Source: Bacillota bacterium (GTDB taxonomy: Bacteria; Bacillota; Dehalobacteriia; UBA4068). From it: a stretch of DNA of 5,576 nucleotides. Under the pieces are notes generated by a model. It searched no databases and was not told the DNA's origin. It worked only from the letters and a program-made list of their open reading frames with translations. The stretch spans positions 1-5,576 of the forward strand of contig WRKD01000085.1 in assembly GCA_009778255.1 (NCBI GenBank), given 5' to 3'. Position 1 is the stretch's first letter; the number at the start of each line of letters is the position of its first letter. This document shows positions 5,391-5,576 of the stretch, piece after piece. A program made the position numbers and the translations under genes.

Positions 5391-5508
5391 TATGGAGTAG
5401 AATACAAAAGCCCAATATGCGAGGATGGATATAATTTAGCCATTTTTGATGAATCCCTTTTTTGATGCACCAAAACAACAGTATATGATGGGCGCCTCTA
5501 AAAACTAG
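5391..5508 (+). pseudogene. Decayed coding remnant, weakly resembling the end of a RES-domain protein
   Basis: Frame one reads YGVEYKSPICEDGYNLAIFD and ESLF, then TGA (5463-5465). Dropping one T from the run at 5457-5462 joins it to a second frame reading DAPKQQYMMGASKN, then TAG (5506-5508). Upstream, at 5385-5387, the first frame is closed by TAG. The block G(V/I).Y.S....DGYN.A.FD is like the last strands of RES domains (NAD-degrading toxins paired with Xre antitoxins), but this is by eye over about 20 residues and could be chance. The 3' end overlaps the right inverted repeat. Confidence 0.25.
5475..5505. repeat. Right arm of the imperfect inverted repeat
   Basis: ACAACAGTA, six extra bases, then GGGCGCCTCTAAAAAC form the partner of 4754-4778 in inverted orientation. 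GC-rich GAGGCGCCC at the core and AT on the outer side resemble terminal inverted repeats of insertion sequences, but I cannot assign a family. Confidence 0.5.
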
Positions 5509-5551
5509 CTTTACAACTCTGCCAAATTAGCGCAACTATCATTTTCTCGTC

Positions 5552-5573
5552 ATTGCGGCCTTCGCGCCGCAAT
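5552..5573. repeat. REP-like GC-rich hairpin at the right edge
   Basis: ATTGCGGC-CTTCGC-GCCGCAAT is a perfect 8-bp stem with a 6-nt loop, set in TCGTC...CCC. Short palindromes of the form CGTCATTGCG...CGCAATCC recur between genes in many bacterial genomes, so this is probably one copy of a dispersed intergenic repeat. It lacks a run of T on either visible side and so is not a standard terminator. Confidence 0.55.
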
Positions 5574-5576
5574 CCC

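Overview
The window looks like a stretch of a Gram-positive, Clostridia-type (Firmicutes) chromosome. The signs are Shine-Dalgarno sequences of the GGAGG type before most genes, frequent AT-rich sigma-A-like promoters, a signal-peptide protein carrying the 'PTCTEGGYTxYTCxCG' repeat common in Clostridia surface proteins, and an IS3-type transposase remnant of a type common in this group. I cannot name a species.

Layout. Positions 1-566 (minus) hold the first 188 codons of a secreted repeat protein, with a promoter and a folded-looking leader of about 150 nt upstream. Positions 802-2010 (minus) encode a complete Y-family DNA polymerase IV (DinB). Just upstream of it, in a tightly coupled position, lies the C-terminal remnant of an XRE/YozG-type helix-turn-helix regulator, whose N-terminus is missing. 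That remnant follows, in the same frame, the stop codon of a complete but divergent aspartate/ornithine carbamoyltransferase-family gene (2177-3079, minus, TTG start). In this enzyme the phosphate-binding STRTR motif reads GFRNR and HCLP reads PCPP. The 327-bp space before the next gene holds a degraded 38-codon coding remnant (possibly the end of a TetR-like regulator) and two divergent promoters.

Positions 3407-4621 (plus) encode an intact ATPase of the AAA_14/DUF4143 type. Everything to its right is debris. It includes an unidentified 52-codon open fragment in frame with the ATPase, and an IS3-family orfA with one frameshift and two nonsense codons. Further right are the first 37 codons of a DUF104-like antitoxin gene, apparently cut by the IS end, and a short coding remnant with a weak resemblance to the end of a RES domain. 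A 14/16 plus 9/9 inverted repeat flanks the debris. A strong GC-rich hairpin of the widespread 'CGTCATTGCGG...CCGCAAT' type sits at the right edge.

Working together: only the HTH remnant plus dinB (overlapping ends) looks like an old operon. The carbamoyltransferase now sits directly upstream and may supply transcription to dinB. The other genes have no visible functional link. I see no convincing complete novel system; the most unusual intact item is the carbamoyltransferase-like protein with an altered active site.
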